From contig VBAU01000150.1 of assembly GCA_005883855.1 (NCBI GenBank), forward strand, positions 4,915-10,795: a stretch of DNA of 5,881 nucleotides, written 5' to 3'. This document shows, in pieces, positions 5,176 to 5,881 of this stretch; the first letter of the stretch is position 1; each line of letters starts with the position of its first letter. A program made the translations under genes and the position numbers. The notes under the pieces are model-generated. The model saw only the letters and a list, made by a program, of their open reading frames with translations. It was not told where the DNA came from and did not search any database. The DNA comes from Bacteroidota bacterium (GTDB taxonomy: Bacteria; Bacteroidota; Bacteroidia; Chitinophagales; Chitinophagaceae).

Positions 5176-5881
5176 TTGAACCGAAGAAATTTTTTAGGTC
5201 TTGGAGCTTCTTCAAGCGCTGCCTTATTGCTTTCCCTTGATACTTTTTCTTCCACGAATAAACCTGCATTCACCATGAGTAAAGAATTTGAATTGAAAAT
5301 ACTGGCCACTAACTGGGGATTTGGCGGTACCATCGACGAATACTGTTCCAAAGTAAAGCACGATGGTTATGATGGAATTGAAATATGGTGGCCTACGGAG
5401 AAAAAAGATCAGGATCAATTATTCGCGGCATTAAAAAAAGATAACCTCGAAGTAGGTTTTCTCACGGCCGGTTATCAAAGCAATTACGAAGAACATTTAT
5501 CCACTTTCAAAAACATGGTCGATGCTGCCGCCAGGAACACTGTTCAAAGACCATTATACATCAACTGTCATTCGGGAAAAGATTATTTTTCATTTGAACA
5601 AAACAAGACTTTTATTGATCATACCCTGCAATTGTCAAAAGAGACAGGTATAAAAATTTGTCACGAGACTCACCGTTCCAGGATTTTGTTTGCGGCTCCG
5701 GTTGCAAGACAATATTTTGATAAGATTCCCGACTTAAGAATTACGTTTGACGTGTCTCACTGGTGCAATGTCAGTGAGAGCTTGTTACAAGATCAACCGG
5801 AGACTGTTAACATCGCGCTCCAAAGAGTGGATCATATTCATGCACGCATTGGTCATCCCGAAGGTCCACAGGTAAATGATC
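5176..5881 (+). CDS. Tat-exported sugar phosphate isomerase/epimerase-like TIM-barrel protein, 3'-partial
   Basis: The frame is open from TTG 5176 to the window end (235 codons). A stop (TAA 5170-5172) lies just upstream in frame, so TTG is the earliest usable start. It gives LNRRNFLGLGASSSAALLLS, a clear twin-arginine signal that the first ATG (5275, codon 34) would lose. The mature part is a xylose-isomerase-like TIM barrel (AP endonuclease 2 superfamily). Visible motifs are ILATNWGFGG, GYDGIEIWWP, YINCHSGKDYF, KICHETHRSRIL with Glu164, TFDVSHWCN with Asp192 and His195, and HARIGHPEGPQV; the Glu/Asp/His set is the usual divalent-metal site. Family members isomerise, epimerise or eliminate on sugars and keto-sugars; Tat-exported members occur in Bacteroidota loci for glycoside or inositol metabolism. 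The exact substrate cannot be read from the sequence. It follows the DUF1501 gene by 155 bp and may be co-transcribed with it or have its own promoter. The C-terminal part lies outside the window. Confidence 0.88.
   Translation, partial: MNRRNFLGLGASSSAALLLSLDTFSSTNKPAFTMSKEFELKILATNWGFGGTIDEYCSKVKHDGYDGIEIWWPTEKKDQDQLFAALKKDNLEVGFLTAGYQSNYEEHLSTFKNMVDAAARNTVQRPLYINCHSGKDYFSFEQNKTFIDHTLQLSKETGIKICHETHRSRILFAAPVARQYFDKIPDLRITFDVSHWCNVSESLLQDQPETVNIALQRVDHIHARIGHPEGPQVND

Overview
The window looks like a Bacteroidota chromosome, probably from a Chitinophagales/Cytophagales-type lineage. The protein families point there: a PSD1-type DUF1549/DUF1553 protein, a DUF1501 Tat lipoprotein, a Tat-exported TIM-barrel isomerase and a DUF559 nuclease. 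So do the weak or absent Shine-Dalgarno sequences, the apparent TTG starts and the GC-rich interspersed hairpin repeats. The assignment comes from family recognition and style, not from a marker gene. All real genes read on the + strand. I see no rRNA, tRNA, CRISPR array or classical transposase.

Layout. (1) Positions 2-2563 hold the 3' part of a large PSD1-family gene: the end of a planctomycete-type cytochrome c domain, then DUF1549, a CBM6-like insert and DUF1553. (2) Positions 2564-3418 hold an intrusive block. Two direct copies of a GC-rich, hairpin-rich element (2564-2731 and 3198-3418) flank a small DUF559 (Vsr-like, PD-(D/E)XK superfamily) nuclease gene (2752-3246), whose 3' end runs into the second copy. 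(3) Positions 3419-3502 are a short leader with a 10-bp palindrome. (4) Positions 3503-5020 encode a DUF1501 protein (alkaline phosphatase/sulfatase-like fold) with a Tat lipoprotein signal. An in-frame TGA at 4877-4879 cuts off the conserved last 46 residues, which remain readable in the same frame. (5) Positions 5021-5175 are intergenic and contain two microrepeat tracts: a nested 8-bp/32-bp GATATT tandem array and a 7-bp TCAATNN triplet. (6) From 5176 to the window end runs the 5' part of a Tat-exported xylose-isomerase-like TIM-barrel protein with a TTG start.

How the genes fit together. PSD1 and DUF1501 genes are commonly neighbours and are thought to act outside the cytoplasm, with a c-type cytochrome function on the PSD1 side. 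A Tat-exported sugar isomerase/epimerase-like protein next to them suggests an envelope-located carbohydrate-processing locus, but the biochemical role is inference. The most interesting structure is the DUF559 gene framed by two related hairpin elements, inserted between the PSD1 and DUF1501 genes. It resembles the relation between REP sequences and their dedicated nuclease, but with a Vsr-like enzyme. The second notable point is the premature stop in DUF1501, with the tail beyond it apparently intact.
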